DNA of 64,000 nucleotides, from NCBI RefSeq assembly GCF_030053425.1, contig NZ_JASGBI010000001.1, positions 3,557,333 through 3,621,332 of the forward strand. Direction: 5' to 3'. This document shows positions 10,756-20,067 of the stretch, in pieces. The number at the start of each line of letters is the position of its first letter. Within the stretch, counting starts at the first letter, position 1. Under the pieces are notes generated by a model, which was given only the letters and a program-made list of their open reading frames with translations, did not search any database and was not told the origin of the DNA. Both the position numbers and the translations under genes were made by a program. This DNA is from Lysobacter stagni (GTDB taxonomy: Bacteria; Pseudomonadota; Gammaproteobacteria; Xanthomonadales; Xanthomonadaceae).

Positions 10756-11336
10756 TTCACCACCCCGAACTCGCGCAGCAGCGTGGCCGTCTCGTACAGC
10801 GGCAGCCCCATGACACCGGAATAGCTGCCGGACAGTCGGGTGGTGAAGGCCTCGGCGAGGCCCTGGATGGCGTAGGCGCCGGCGCGGCCGTGCGGCTCGC
10901 CGCTGGCGACGTAGGCGTCGATCTGCGTCGGGGTCAGTTCGGCGAAGGTCACTTCCGACACCGACACCGCCTGCGCTTCGCGCGCGGGCGAGACCACCGA
11001 CACGGCGGAGATGACCTGGTGGGTACGGCCCGACAGCCGGCGCAGCATGGCCGCGGCATCGGCATCGTCGGCCGGCTTGCCGAAGACCTCACCGTCCAGC
11101 ACCACTTCGGTGTCCGACCCCAGCACGACCGCGGCCGGGTTGCCGACCACGCGCAGCAGTCCGGCGCCGGCCTTCTCGCGGGCGACGCGGCGCACGTAGT
11201 CCTCGGGGGGTTCTCCGGGTTGCGGATGCTCCGGAATATCGATGTCGAGGACGCCGAATTCGGCACCGGGCTGGCCCGACAGGAGTCGGCCCAGCAATTC
11301 GTGACGGCGGGGGGATTTGGAGGCGAGATACAGCAT
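10752..11336 (-). CDS. maf: Maf-family nucleotide pyrophosphatase
   Basis: This encodes a 194-residue Maf/HAM1-fold protein. Members hydrolyse non-canonical or excess nucleoside triphosphates (dTTP, UTP and modified forms) to monophosphates and are linked to cell-division arrest when overproduced. The N-terminus [14 protein letters not shown] carries the SxSPRR signature, and [18 protein letters not shown] matches the conserved metal-binding region. [17 protein letters not shown] is the usual C-terminal signature. Its position immediately upstream of rng matches E. coli yhdE. It is the first gene of this minus-strand series; the promoter should lie in the 145-bp gap shared with the divergent SIMPL gene. 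Confidence 0.93.
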   Translation of the reverse strand: MLYLASKSPRRHELLGRLLSGQPGAEFGVLDIDIPEHPQPGEPPEDYVRRVAREKAGAGLLRVVGNPAAVVLGSDTEVVLDGEVFGKPADDADAAAMLRRLSGRTHQVISAVSVVSPAREAQAVSVSEVTFAELTPTQIDAYVASGEPHGRAGAYAIQGLAEAFTTRLSGSYSGVMGLPLYETATLLREFGVVK

Positions 11337-11481
11337 CGGCGAAGCATAACCCGCACTGACTGGAGCACCGAACGGGCATCATCGGTAACCCCGACCGGGC
11401 TCACGAATCGTTCACCGGATCGCCAAGACCCTAGGGCCCGTCGCGGACGGCCGGCCCTTCATACCCCCAAGAGGAGTTGTC

Positions 11482-12231
11482 ATGCCCCAGCTGTCGCCCC
11501 GCACCACCTTGCGCCCGCTCGTCCTTGCCGCTGCCCTCGCCTTCGGAGCCCTGCCCGCCGTGAGCCCCGCCCAGACCACGCCCTACGTCGCCACCGATGG
11601 CACGCTGCTGTCCGTGTCGGCCCAGGCCGAGGCGCGACGCGCGCCGGACATCGCCACCCTGTCCACCGGCGTGGTGACCCAGGCCGCGGACGCCAACGCC
11701 GCCATGCGCGCCAACGCCGAGCAGATGGCCAAGGTGGTCGCGGCGATCAAGGCCGCCGGCATCGCCGAGCGCGACGTGCAGACCAGCGGTGTCAACCTCA
11801 ACCCGCAGTACAAGTACGTCGAGAACCAGTCGCCGACCATCACCGGCTACCAGGCGATCAACAACGTCAACATCGTCGTGCGCGACATCGCGAAGCTGGG
11901 CAAGATCCTGGACGCGCTGGTCGCCACCGGTGCCAACCAGATCAACGGCCCCACCTTCGACCTGGACGATGCGAAGAAGGACGCGGCCTACGACGAAGCG
12001 CGCCGCGCGGCGGTCGAGAAGGCCCAGGCCCGCGCCGAGATGTACGCCAAGACGCTGGGCAAGAAGGTGCGCCGCATCGTCAGCATCAGCGAGGGCGGCA
12101 GCTTCGCCCCGCCGCGCCCGATGCCGATGATGGCCATGAAGGCGATGGATCGCATGGAATCCACGCCGATCTCACCGGGTGAAAACACCTTGTCGGTCAG
12201 CATCGACGTGGTGTTCGAACTCGGAAACTGA
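11482..12231 (+). CDS. Periplasmic SIMPL-domain (DUF541/YggE-like) protein
   Basis: This encodes a 249-residue exported protein. A signal peptide (residues about 1-31, hydrophobic LVLAAALAFGALPAVSPAQ) is followed by a SIMPL domain: LSVSAQAEARRAPDIATLSTGV at the start of the mature protein, then the QTSGVNLNPQY segment and a C-terminal SIDVVFEL strand. YggE-type proteins in enterobacteria reduce oxidative damage and may form large periplasmic assemblies, but no enzyme activity is established. A clear ribosome binding site (GAGGAG) lies at about 11470-11475. The next small gene begins 3 bp after its stop, so the two are probably cotranscribed up to the terminator at 12441. Confidence 0.88.
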   Translation: MPQLSPRTTLRPLVLAAALAFGALPAVSPAQTTPYVATDGTLLSVSAQAEARRAPDIATLSTGVVTQAADANAAMRANAEQMAKVVAAIKAAGIAERDVQTSGVNLNPQYKYVENQSPTITGYQAINNVNIVVRDIAKLGKILDALVATGANQINGPTFDLDDAKKDAAYDEARRAAVEKAQARAEMYAKTLGKKVRRIVSISEGGSFAPPRPMPMMAMKAMDRMESTPISPGENTLSVSIDVVFELGN

Positions 12232-12234
12232 TCC

Positions 12235-12417
12235 ATGTCGAAGTCCGGCAAGACCGCTCCGCCCGCACCCGATCCCCGGCCCGGCCGCAATCCGGGTTAT
12301 CCCGAGCCCGCGCCGCGCGATCGCGAGGATGCGCAACACCCGCATCCGAAACACAAGCCCGACCCGGACGAAGGCGGGCTTGGACGCGAGCCGGAGCACC
12401 CGCCGGAACCGGACTGA
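12235..12417 (+). CDS. Small proline-rich charged protein
   Basis: This encodes a 60-residue protein with about one quarter proline plus many charged residues and histidines (DREDAQHPHPKHKPDPDEGG). It has no hydrophobic segment, so it should be soluble or disordered. Its ATG is 3 bp after the SIMPL gene stop and a strong terminator follows 24 bp after its own stop, which supports a real translated unit at the end of that operon. I do not recognise a family. Confidence 0.55.
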   Translation: MSKSGKTAPPAPDPRPGRNPGYPEPAPRDREDAQHPHPKHKPDPDEGGLGREPEHPPEPD

Positions 12418-12440
12418 TCACCGCGCCATACGCAACACGC

Positions 12441-12472
12441 AACGGGCCCGCACTGCGGGCCCGTTTCTTTTT
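12441..12472 (+). terminator. Rho-independent terminator after the SIMPL operon
   Basis: An 11-bp stem AACGGGCCCGC / GCGGGCCCGTT with an ACT loop is followed by TTCTTTTT. It ends transcription of the 11482-12417 unit. Confidence 0.9.
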
Positions 12473-12551
12473 CCGCGATCGTTCGCAACGTGCAACCCCG
12501 CCGCGCTTCCTCAGGCGTTTGCCGCCAGTGCACACCACAGGAGGCATTGCC

Positions 12552-13229
12552 ATGGCCCATGCACACGCGCTTCCGTTTCCCGCACACGCACACGCACGCG
12601 AATCGCTTGATGCCACCCGCATCGCGGCCAACGCGGGCACCATGCTGGTCAACGCCGCGCTGATCCTGCTCCTGCTCGTTCCGTTGACGGAGCGCATCGC
12701 GGCGCCCACATCGAAGGTCGACGACGTGATCACCCTCTTCGACATCCCGCCGAAGAAGGATCCACCCAAGCGGCAGGAGGTGGAGATCGTCCGTGAACCG
12801 CCGAAGCCCTCGGCAACGCCGACGCCGCGCCCGCAGCCGCAGGTCGTTGCCGTCGAGCAGCCCGTCGTGGATGCGCAGCCCGGCGACATCGCCGTCGAAG
12901 CGGCGGAGGTCACCGGCGAAACGTTGACCACGCTGGATCCGCAGCCGCCGCCGGCCGGCACGCAGTTGCAGGCGCTGCAATCGCCACCGCCGCCGTATCC
13001 GGGCCAGGCCATGCGCGAAGGACTGCGCGGCGTGGTCGAGCTGGAAATCCTCGTCGGCATCGACGGCCGCCCGCTCGAAGTGCGCGTGGTGCGCAGCAGC
13101 GGTCATCGCTTGCTCGATCAGGCCGCCCTGCGCACCGTGCGCACGAAGTGGATGTTCCAGCCGGCCATGCGCAACGGCCAGCCGGTGCAGGCACTGGGGC
13201 GCGTGCCAATCGAGTTCACGCTGCAGTGA
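12552..13229 (+). CDS. TonB-family energy transducer
   Basis: This encodes a 225-residue TonB-like protein, which couples the proton motive force of an ExbB/ExbD complex to outer-membrane receptors. I chose ATG 12552 because a good ribosome binding site (CAGGAGG, about 12538-12544) precedes it. Features in order: a histidine/alanine-rich cytoplasmic N-terminus, one membrane helix (about residues 29-46, GTMLVNAALILLLLVPL), a proline/lysine/glutamate-rich periplasmic spacer (PKKDPPKR to TPRPQPQ), and a C-terminal TonB domain from PPPPYPGQAMREGLRG to the end. No ExbB or ExbD genes are adjacent, so it must use a complex encoded elsewhere or do another TonB-like job. Confidence 0.9.
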   Translation: MAHAHALPFPAHAHARESLDATRIAANAGTMLVNAALILLLLVPLTERIAAPTSKVDDVITLFDIPPKKDPPKRQEVEIVREPPKPSATPTPRPQPQVVAVEQPVVDAQPGDIAVEAAEVTGETLTTLDPQPPPAGTQLQALQSPPPPYPGQAMREGLRGVVELEILVGIDGRPLEVRVVRSSGHRLLDQAALRTVRTKWMFQPAMRNGQPVQALGRVPIEFTLQ

Positions 13230-13258
13230 TCGTTACGCGATTCGCTGAAGTAGACATC

Positions 13259-13282
13259 GGGAGCCCGCGGATGCGGGCTCCC
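13259..13282. terminator. Hairpin after the tonB-like gene
   Basis: A perfect 10-bp stem GGGAGCCCGC / GCGGGCTCCC with a GGAT loop lies 30 bp after the gene. No T-tract follows, so it may stabilise the mRNA end or be a weak terminator. Confidence 0.6.
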
Positions 13283-13441
13283 AACTTGCATGTTCGATGA
13301 CACAAATCCGCAAGGAAAGATTCGCGTTTATCGATTCCTGGAACGTACCCAGACTCTCGTGTGGCCCGGAGCATCTCTCGCACTCGCGCAGAACCGCCTC
13401 GAATGGATGGCCACCGTGTTCGATCAAACCAGGAATGATTC

Positions 13442-16400
13442 ATGCGCATTCGCAAGCTCACGCCCAATCGGCTCTCCCTTTCGCTTCACCTTGCTCTTCT
13501 AGCTTCGCTTCCTTCAATCGCAAACGCCCAACAGCTCATCGCGCTGACCGGGCAGGCGAAGACTGCCACCGGCACCTACGCGGACGGCACCACCAACGGC
13601 TTCACCCTCGCTGCGGAAGGCACCGGAGCGTCCATCACGGGCAGCGCCACGGTGCGTAATACCGGACGGAATGGCGCGGCGCTGTTCTCGAATCTTGCCG
13701 GAGACATCTCCCTCGCCAACTCCACGATCAGCGCGAGCGGTGCGGATGGCACGGGCGTGTGGGCGCAGGATGGCGGCACCGTGAACCTCACGGACAGCAC
13801 TGTCGATGCCACGGGACCCCGTGGATCCGGCGTGTTCGCATGGGATGGCACCGTCGACATGAACGGTGGCTCCGTGACCGTCAGCTTCAGCGTCCTGGGG
13901 GCGAGCGCGATCCACGCCCGCGGCACGGGCATCGTGACGTCCAGCAACCAGACGGTGACGACCGCTGGCATGGGCACGGCAGCTGTGCTGGCGTCCGAGG
14001 GCGGGCACGTCACCTTGAACAACAGCAATGCGAGCGTGGATGGCGCTGACAGCTACGGAGCGTACGCGACCGGCGCTGGCAGCACGATCGAGACCACCGA
14101 CGCGGAAATCGCGGTCACGGGGCCCGCGTCGCACGGCGTGGTCGCCGATGCCGGCGGCACCGTTGCGCTCGTCGACTCGACGGTCATCTCGAGCGTGATC
14201 GCCGGCAATCACGCCCTCCTCTCCATGGGCACCGGCAGCCTGATCACGGCGTCGGGCACCGACATCAACTCAAGCGGCTCTTCCGCGAGGGGCGCCGGCG
14301 CGCAATCCGGAGCCGCCATCCGCATCGAGAACGGATCGAGCATCACGACCACTGGCCTGGGTTCGCTCGGAGCTACTGCGCTGGGCACCGGCAGCACCCT
14401 CACGCTCGACGCCTCAACGGTCGACACCTCGGGACTGGATGCCATCGGTGCCGCGGCGGCCGACGGCGCGCAGGTATCCGTGATCAACGGCGCCACCGTT
14501 TCGACGACGGGGCTGGGGGCTTATGGCGTGGTCGCCACCGGCTTGAACTCCCTCCTGACAGTCGATGGCAGCGTCGTGCACACGTCGGGCAGCCAGGCCC
14601 CGGGAGCCGTCGCACAGGCCGGCGCCCTGGTTTCGCTGACCAACGGCGCCACGGTCGAAGCCTCGGGCAACAGCTCAAACGCCCTGGAAGTGACTGGCAC
14701 TGGCAGCCGCGCCACGTCCAATGCCTCCACGATCACCAGTACGCAGGCGGTCGGCGTGGTCATGTCGCAAGGCGTCTCGGTCGATCTGGTCGACACGACG
14801 GTGAAGGGCCTGCCCCACGCCGTCGGCTTCGTCGCGGTGGGAACCGATCCGGCCATCACCACGCCCGCCATCCTGACCGTCTCCGGCGGCTCGCTGTTTT
14901 CCGAAGGCGCCCTGCTGCAGTCCCAGGACATCCATGCACAGGTGACACTGGCCGATGACGTGAGCGCCCTGACCACCAGCGGGGAACTGGCGCGCGCAAA
15001 AGACGGCAGCGTCCTGCTCCTCACGCTGCGCAACACTGCCGTGCAAGGCGATGTGATCGCCGAGAGCGGCAGCGCGCTCGACCTCACCATCGATGCGCAG
15101 GGTGCGCTCGAAGGTGCCGCCTACAACGGCCGGCAACTGTCCATGCTCGGTGATTCGCTGTGGACCGTGACGAATTCATCGACGTTCGCGTCGGCAACCA
15201 ATGTCGGCCAGATCGCGTTCGCCGCACCCACCGGCGGCAACTTCAAGACGCTCACGATCAGCGGCGACTACACCGGAAACGGCGGCACGGTCGTGCTCAA
15301 CACCGCGCTCGGCAATGACGCTTCGCGGACCGACACGCTCATCGTGCAGGGCAATACGTCCGGCACCACCGCCCTTCGCGTGAACAATGCCGGCGGTGCA
15401 GGCGCGTACACCACCGCCGATGGCATCCAGGTCGTGCGGGTGGATGGTGCGTCGAACGGCAGCTTCGCGCTGGACGGCCGCGTGGTGGCGGGCGCCAACG
15501 AGTACCTGCTGGCGCAGGGCGGCAAGGCGAACCCCGCCGACGGAGACTGGTACCTGCGCTCCGAGGCGCCGCCCCCGCCGGCGCCGGAACCGCCCCCGGC
15601 TGATCCCACGCCGGTGGAGCCTGCTCCGGTCCCGACCGCGCCAGTCATTCCCACGGTGCCGGAGCCCGCGGGGCTCCCCGTCTACCGCCCCGAACCCGCG
15701 GCCTACCTCGCCAACCAGGCGGCATCGGTCGGCATGTTCGAGCACTCCATGCATGACCGCATGGGCGAACCGAACCTGGGCAAGCGCGGTGACGACGGTC
15801 GCAGCGAGGCCGCATGGGTGCGCGTGGTGCGCAACCAGATGGACGGCCAGACCGGCGCGGGCCAGCTCGATGCCGGGACGGACCTGTCGGTGCTGCAGAT
15901 CGGTGGCGAGATCGCCCGCTGGAACGGCGATGGCCGCTTCCACCTTGGCCTGATGGGCGGCACGGGGCGCGCCCACACGCAGGTGGCGTCCAACCTCACC
16001 GACTGGCACGCGAAGGGCAACGTCACCGGCTACAACCTCGGCGTGTACGGCACCTGGTTCGCCAATGCCACCAACGCCACCGGCGTCTACCTCGACGGCT
16101 GGTTGCAGTACGGACGCTACGACAACCGCGTGCAGGGCGAGCGGCTGTCCGAGGAGCGCTACGACGCGCACACGCTCTCGGCGTCGATCGAAGCGGGGTA
16201 CGCATTCGCATTGAACGACGGCGGCAATACCCGACTGTTCATCGAACCGCAGGCACAGGCGATCTTCACCGACTACTCCGCATCGAAGCACCGTGAGGAC
16301 AACGGCACGCTCATCGATGACAGGAACGCCGGCGGCCTGACCACGCGACTGGGTGTGCGCTTCTATGGCCACGCGGCAACCACCGCACACAACCTCGTGC

Positions 16401-16627
16401 AGCCGTTCGTCACCGTCAACTGGTGGCACGACAACGACCGCAACGTGATGTCGTTCAACGACACCGCGCTGGCACTGGGGCTGCCGCGCGATCGCTACGA
16501 GTTGAAGCTCGGCGCGCAGGGACAACTCGGCGGCGGATGGACGGGCTGGGGCAACCTGGGCCTGGCCGCCGGCGCGGGCGATTACCGCGACGTCACCGGC
16601 CAGCTCGGCCTCAACTATCGCTGGTAG
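13442..16627 (+). CDS. Type V autotransporter with pertactin-like repeat passenger
   Basis: This encodes a 1061-residue outer-membrane autotransporter. A signal peptide (residues 1-29, ending SIANA) is followed by a long passenger (to about residue 705) of imperfect 20-45-residue repeats of the form G-x-G-A-x-x-x-x-G-S-x-V-x-L-x-x-S-x-V. These should fold into a parallel beta-helix. A proline-rich linker (PPPPAPEPPPADPTPVEP, about 707-735) precedes the C-terminal beta-barrel (about 770-1061), which ends with an outer-membrane aromatic signature (LGLNYRW). Related proteins act as adhesins or carry surface enzymes; no catalytic motif is visible. The gene stands alone, with a hairpin before it and a terminator after it. 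AGGAA at about 13431 is a plausible ribosome binding site. Confidence 0.9.
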   Translation: MRIRKLTPNRLSLSLHLALLASLPSIANAQQLIALTGQAKTATGTYADGTTNGFTLAAEGTGASITGSATVRNTGRNGAALFSNLAGDISLANSTISASGADGTGVWAQDGGTVNLTDSTVDATGPRGSGVFAWDGTVDMNGGSVTVSFSVLGASAIHARGTGIVTSSNQTVTTAGMGTAAVLASEGGHVTLNNSNASVDGADSYGAYATGAGSTIETTDAEIAVTGPASHGVVADAGGTVALVDSTVISSVIAGNHALLSMGTGSLITASGTDINSSGSSARGAGAQSGAAIRIENGSSITTTGLGSLGATALGTGSTLTLDASTVDTSGLDAIGAAAADGAQVSVINGATVSTTGLGAYGVVATGLNSLLTVDGSVVHTSGSQAPGAVAQAGALVSLTNGATVEASGNSSNALEVTGTGSRATSNASTITSTQAVGVVMSQGVSVDLVDTTVKGLPHAVGFVAVGTDPAITTPAILTVSGGSLFSEGALLQSQDIHAQVTLADDVSALTTSGELARAKDGSVLLLTLRNTAVQGDVIAESGSALDLTIDAQGALEGAAYNGRQLSMLGDSLWTVTNSSTFASATNVGQIAFAAPTGGNFKTLTISGDYTGNGGTVVLNTALGNDASRTDTLIVQGNTSGTTALRVNNAGGAGAYTTADGIQVVRVDGASNGSFALDGRVVAGANEYLLAQGGKANPADGDWYLRSEAPPPPAPEPPPADPTPVEPAPVPTAPVIPTVPEPAGLPVYRPEPAAYLANQAASVGMFEHSMHDRMGEPNLGKRGDDGRSEAAWVRVVRNQMDGQTGAGQLDAGTDLSVLQIGGEIARWNGDGRFHLGLMGGTGRAHTQVASNLTDWHAKGNVTGYNLGVYGTWFANATNATGVYLDGWLQYGRYDNRVQGERLSEERYDAHTLSASIEAGYAFALNDGGNTRLFIEPQAQAIFTDYSASKHREDNGTLIDDRNAGGLTTRLGVRFYGHAATTAHNLVQPFVTVNWWHDNDRNVMSFNDTALALGLPRDRYELKLGAQGQLGGGWTGWGNLGLAAGAGDYRDVTGQLGLNYRW

Positions 16628-16653
16628 GCCGCGTCGTCACCGTGCAACGAACG

Positions 16654-16686
16654 AGGCCACCCCGGATGACGGGGTGGCCTTCTTCG
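16654..16686 (+). terminator. Terminator after the autotransporter gene
   Basis: Stem AGGCCACCCC / GGGGTGGCCT is followed by TCTTCGTT. It lies between the convergent autotransporter and rlmH genes. Confidence 0.8.
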
Positions 16687-16699
16687 TTGAGCTCCACGC

Positions 16700-17170
16700 T
16701 CAGGCGCGGTGATACGGGTGGTTGGCCAGCAATGCCGCGGCGCGATACAGCTGCTCGGCCACCACCAGACGCACCAGCATGTGCGGCAGCGTGAGCGGAC
16801 CCAACGACCAGGACTCATCGCCGCGCGCGATCACCTCCGGTGCGTGCCCCTCGGGTCCGCCGATCAGGAATGCCAGGTCGCGCCCCTGCGCACGCCAGTG
16901 TTCCAGGCGCTGCGCGAGCTGTTCCGACGACCACGTCCGTCCGCGTCCATCGAGCGTCACCACCAGTGCATTCTTCGGCAAGGCGGCGATGACGCGTGCG
17001 CCTTCGTCGTGCATCGCGCGCGCGGCATCGCGGCCCTTGCCGCGCAGGCCGGGCTCCACTTCCACCAGGTCCAGCGGCAGCCAGTGCGACAGGCGCTTCT
17101 GGTATTCGCCGAATCCCTCGGTCACCCAGCGCGGCGCGCGTTCGCCGACGGCGATCAGTTTCGCTTTCAT
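16700..17170 (-). CDS. rlmH: 23S rRNA pseudouridine-1915 N3-methyltransferase RlmH
   Basis: This encodes a 156-residue SPOUT-class methyltransferase that methylates N3 of pseudouridine 1915 in helix 69 of 23S rRNA on the assembled 70S ribosome. The SPOUT trefoil-knot motifs are clear: FLIGGPEGHAPEV (SAM binding), LGPLTLPHMLVRLVVAEQLYRA, and the C-terminal HPYHRA. The N-terminus MKAKLIAVGERAPRWV is the usual start. Length matches the family (about 155). In many relatives it follows rsfS; here nothing related is adjacent on the strand within this window. Confidence 0.96.
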   Translation of the reverse strand: MKAKLIAVGERAPRWVTEGFGEYQKRLSHWLPLDLVEVEPGLRGKGRDAARAMHDEGARVIAALPKNALVVTLDGRGRTWSSEQLAQRLEHWRAQGRDLAFLIGGPEGHAPEVIARGDESWSLGPLTLPHMLVRLVVAEQLYRAAALLANHPYHRA

Positions 17171-17289
17171 CGGCGAGATGGTAGCGGGTGCGCGTCACGG
17201 TCCGGCGGCCTGACTTGCCGATGTCATCGTTTGGCCACGCCACGCTCCCAGCATTCGGGCTTCCCCCAGCCCCGCAGGAGAAGCAAGCG

Positions 17290-18837
17290 ATGGATTCGTT
17301 CGATCCCTCCCGCCGCCAGGTCATCAAGGGCAGCGCTGCCGCCATGGCAGTCGGTGCCATCGGCAGCCTCAGCGCGCTGTATACGCGCCAGGCCCTCGCC
17401 GCCGGCGACCCGACCCGCCTTGCCCCCATCCCCAGCCGTTACGGCCCGCTGGCCCCGGTTGCCGACCGCAGTACCGGGCTGCCGTTGCTGCAGTTGCCGC
17501 GCGGCTTCAGCTACCGCTCCTTCGGCTGGAGCGGCGATGCGATGAGCGATGGCCAACCCTGCCCCGACCGCCACGACGGCATGGCGGTGGTGTCCGTGCG
17601 CAAGCCCGGTCGCGGCCCGCACGATCACGGCCGCGGCAATGGACATGCCCACGGCCACGAACTGGTGCTGATCCGCAACCACGAACGCGGCGGCGCCACC
17701 CCGATCAACGCCCCCGGCGTGTACGACACCGGCGACATCGGTGGCGGCCAGCAGGCCGGCGGCGGCACCACCACGCTGACCTTCCGCAACGGCGACTGGC
17801 ATTCGGTCGAAGCCAGCCTGGGCGGCACCCTGGTGAACTGCGCCGGCGGCCCCACGCCGTGGGGCAGCTGGCTGAGCTGCGAAGAGATCAAGACCGATGC
17901 GGCCTCCAGCGCCGGCAAGAAGCACGGCTACGTGTTCGAAGTCCACACCGATGCCGAACGCACCACCGGCCGCCCGCTGGTCGCCCTGGGCCGTTTCAGC
18001 CATGAAGCGGTGGCGATCGACCCGCGCACCGGCATCGTCTATCTCACCGAGGACGACCGGAACAAGGCCGGGCTGTACCGCTTCGTGCCGAACGACCGCG
18101 CCGGGCGTTACGGCTCGCTCGAACACGGCGGTCGCCTGCAGGCGGCGCGCGTGCGCGGCCGGCCCAACGCCGACCTCACCGTGGCCGCGATCGGCGATGA
18201 GTACGCGCTGGAGTGGGTCGATGTGCCCGACCCGGACCTGGACAGCATCGTCGCGCCGTCCGGCTTTCCGGACATCTCCGCCGGCGAAACGCTCAGCGGT
18301 CCGTTCGCGCAGGCCTGGAGTTCCGGCGCGCTGCGCATGAGTCGCGGCGAAGGCATCTGGCACAGCGGTGGGCGCATGTTCATCGTCGACACCAGTACCG
18401 GCGTCGATGCGCAGGGCCGCAAGGGCCGGGGCAACGGTTCGGTGTGGGTGCTCGACCTGGCCACCCAGCGCATCCGCGCCCTGTTCGTCAGCGGCAACCA
18501 GTTGGCCGCGCACAACCCCGACAACATCACGGTCAGCGCGCGCGGCGGCGTGCTGTTGTGCGAGGACGGCGGCGAGAGCCCGGACGAGTACGGCCCCGGA
18601 GCGCGCCTGATCGGTCTGACGCGCAAGGGCGAGTCGTTCTATTTCTGCAAGAACAACATCGAGCTGACGTCCACGCAGATCGCCGGTGCCGGAAAGGTCA
18701 TCGAGGAAGGCGACTATCGCGAGGCCGAGTTCTGTGGCGCCTGCTGGGACCCGTGGGGCCGCACGCTGTTCGTGAACATCCAGACCCCCGGCATCACCTT
18801 CGCCATCACCGGGCCCTGGGAACGCGGGCAACTGTAA
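17290..18837 (+). CDS. PhoX-family (DUF839) secreted phosphatase-like protein
   Basis: This encodes a 515-residue protein with a twin-arginine signal (SRRQVIKGSAAAMAVG near residues 8-24), so it is predicted to be exported folded, probably with bound metals. I chose ATG 17290 because of the ribosome binding site CAGGAG just upstream and the Tat motif next to the start. PhoX enzymes are calcium/iron-dependent alkaline phosphatases folded as beta-propellers. Matching stretches are RNHERGG, TPWGSWLSCEE, GRFSHEAVAID, YLTEDDRNKAGLYRF, and the final CFADAW-like region (here FCGACWDPWGRTLFVNIQTPG). Many DUF839 proteins are untested, so phosphatase activity is inferred. A histidine/glycine-rich insertion (GPHDHGRGNGHAHGHE) is notable. 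Confidence 0.88.
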   Translation: MDSFDPSRRQVIKGSAAAMAVGAIGSLSALYTRQALAAGDPTRLAPIPSRYGPLAPVADRSTGLPLLQLPRGFSYRSFGWSGDAMSDGQPCPDRHDGMAVVSVRKPGRGPHDHGRGNGHAHGHELVLIRNHERGGATPINAPGVYDTGDIGGGQQAGGGTTTLTFRNGDWHSVEASLGGTLVNCAGGPTPWGSWLSCEEIKTDAASSAGKKHGYVFEVHTDAERTTGRPLVALGRFSHEAVAIDPRTGIVYLTEDDRNKAGLYRFVPNDRAGRYGSLEHGGRLQAARVRGRPNADLTVAAIGDEYALEWVDVPDPDLDSIVAPSGFPDISAGETLSGPFAQAWSSGALRMSRGEGIWHSGGRMFIVDTSTGVDAQGRKGRGNGSVWVLDLATQRIRALFVSGNQLAAHNPDNITVSARGGVLLCEDGGESPDEYGPGARLIGLTRKGESFYFCKNNIELTSTQIAGAGKVIEEGDYREAEFCGACWDPWGRTLFVNIQTPGITFAITGPWERGQL

Positions 18838-19040
18838 TCGCTTGTCGGGTGAGGCAGGCCGCTTAGCGGCACTGCCGCGTGGCCTGCGGAACGCCCGGCC
18901 AGGGATGGCCGGGCCGGGCGTTCCGAGGCCCGTCACATGACGCCATGGATGGCCGCAGCGGCACCTTCGGAGGCGGCCACGAGCGAAGCCCGCCCACCCC
19001 CACCGCTATACTTCACGCTCGCAACCCACGAGCGCACCGC

Positions 19041-19952
19041 ATGACCGCCCCCGCTTCCGAGCAAGTCGTTCACGAGCTGGTCGAACTGCTTTCGCTGGAG
19101 CGGCTGGAAGACAACCTCTTCCGCGGACAGAGCCGCGACATCGGCACCAAGTACGTCTTTGGCGGGCAGGTGCTGGGGCAGGCGCTCTCGGCCGCGCAGG
19201 CCACGATGAACGTCCCGCGCAGCGCGCATTCGCTGCACGCCTACTTCCTGCGTGCCGGCGACATCGCCGCGCCGATCGTCTACCAGATCGACCGCACCCG
19301 CGACGGCGGCAGCTTCTCGGTACGCCGCATCACCGCGATCCAGCACGGCGAGGTGATCTTCTTCATGGCCGCCTCGTTCCAGGAGATCGAGGACGCCGGC
19401 GAACACCAGTTGTCGATGCCCGAAGTGCCCAAGCCCGAGGACATCGAGCCGGCGCCGGCCGTGCCCGAGCACGTGATGGCGACACTGCCGATCAAGATCC
19501 AGCGCTGGCTGTCGCGCAAGGGGCCGTTCGAGTTCCGCCACGTGTATCCGCGCGACGAACTCAATCCGCCCAAGCGGCCGCCATACCAGCAGTTCTGGTT
19601 CCGCCTCACCGAACGCGTCGGCGACGCGCCGGAACTGCACCGCGCCCTGCTCGCCTACGCGTCCGACTTCCACCTGCTGGGCACGGCCACGTTCCCGCAC
19701 GGCATCAGCTACTACCAGCCGAACGTGCAGATGGCCTCGCTCGACCACGCGCTGTGGTTCCACCGCCCGTTCCGCGCCGACGACTGGCTGCTGTATTCCA
19801 TCGACAGCCCCAGCGTGCAGGGCAGCCGTGGCCTGGCGCGCGGGCAGATCTTCGACCGCGACGGGCGGCTGGTGGCCAGCACCGCGCAGGAGGGCCTGAT
19901 CCGCGTGGTGAAGGACGCGGCGGCCGCCGCGCACGTGCCGGCGAAGGAATAG
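19041..19952 (+). CDS. tesB: Acyl-CoA thioesterase II
   Basis: This encodes a 303-residue double-hotdog thioesterase that hydrolyses medium- and long-chain acyl-CoA to free fatty acid and CoA. The start is ATG 19041 (MTAPASEQVV), where homology to TesB (about 286 residues) begins. The first hotdog domain has GGQVLGQALSAAQATM and the conserved HSLHAYFLRAGD. The second has SLDHALWFHRPFRADDWLLY, SRGLARGQIFDRDGRLVAS and TAQEGLIR, which supply the Asp, Ser/Thr and Gln of the active-site network. It is a single gene with its own upstream region, which holds no other recognisable feature. Confidence 0.96.
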   Translation: MTAPASEQVVHELVELLSLERLEDNLFRGQSRDIGTKYVFGGQVLGQALSAAQATMNVPRSAHSLHAYFLRAGDIAAPIVYQIDRTRDGGSFSVRRITAIQHGEVIFFMAASFQEIEDAGEHQLSMPEVPKPEDIEPAPAVPEHVMATLPIKIQRWLSRKGPFEFRHVYPRDELNPPKRPPYQQFWFRLTERVGDAPELHRALLAYASDFHLLGTATFPHGISYYQPNVQMASLDHALWFHRPFRADDWLLYSIDSPSVQGSRGLARGQIFDRDGRLVASTAQEGLIRVVKDAAAAAHVPAKE

Positions 19953-20067
19953 CGGCTCCGCAGACCGGTAACCGGGGCGTGAAAACAAACGCCAGCGCCC
20001 CGTGGGTCTCCCGCTTTCGTCCCCACATCATCCCCAGCCCCCCCGCACCAGGTCCCGAGCCCCACCC

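Noticed and set aside
6847-10824. Very long open frame (about 1325 codons) antisense to yhdP and rng
   Set aside because: It spans two well-supported genes on the opposite strand and has the composition of a codon-bias artefact.
13259-13282. Hairpin after the tonB-like gene as a certain rho-independent terminator
   Set aside because: The stem is perfect but no T-tract follows; kept as a lower-confidence hairpin.
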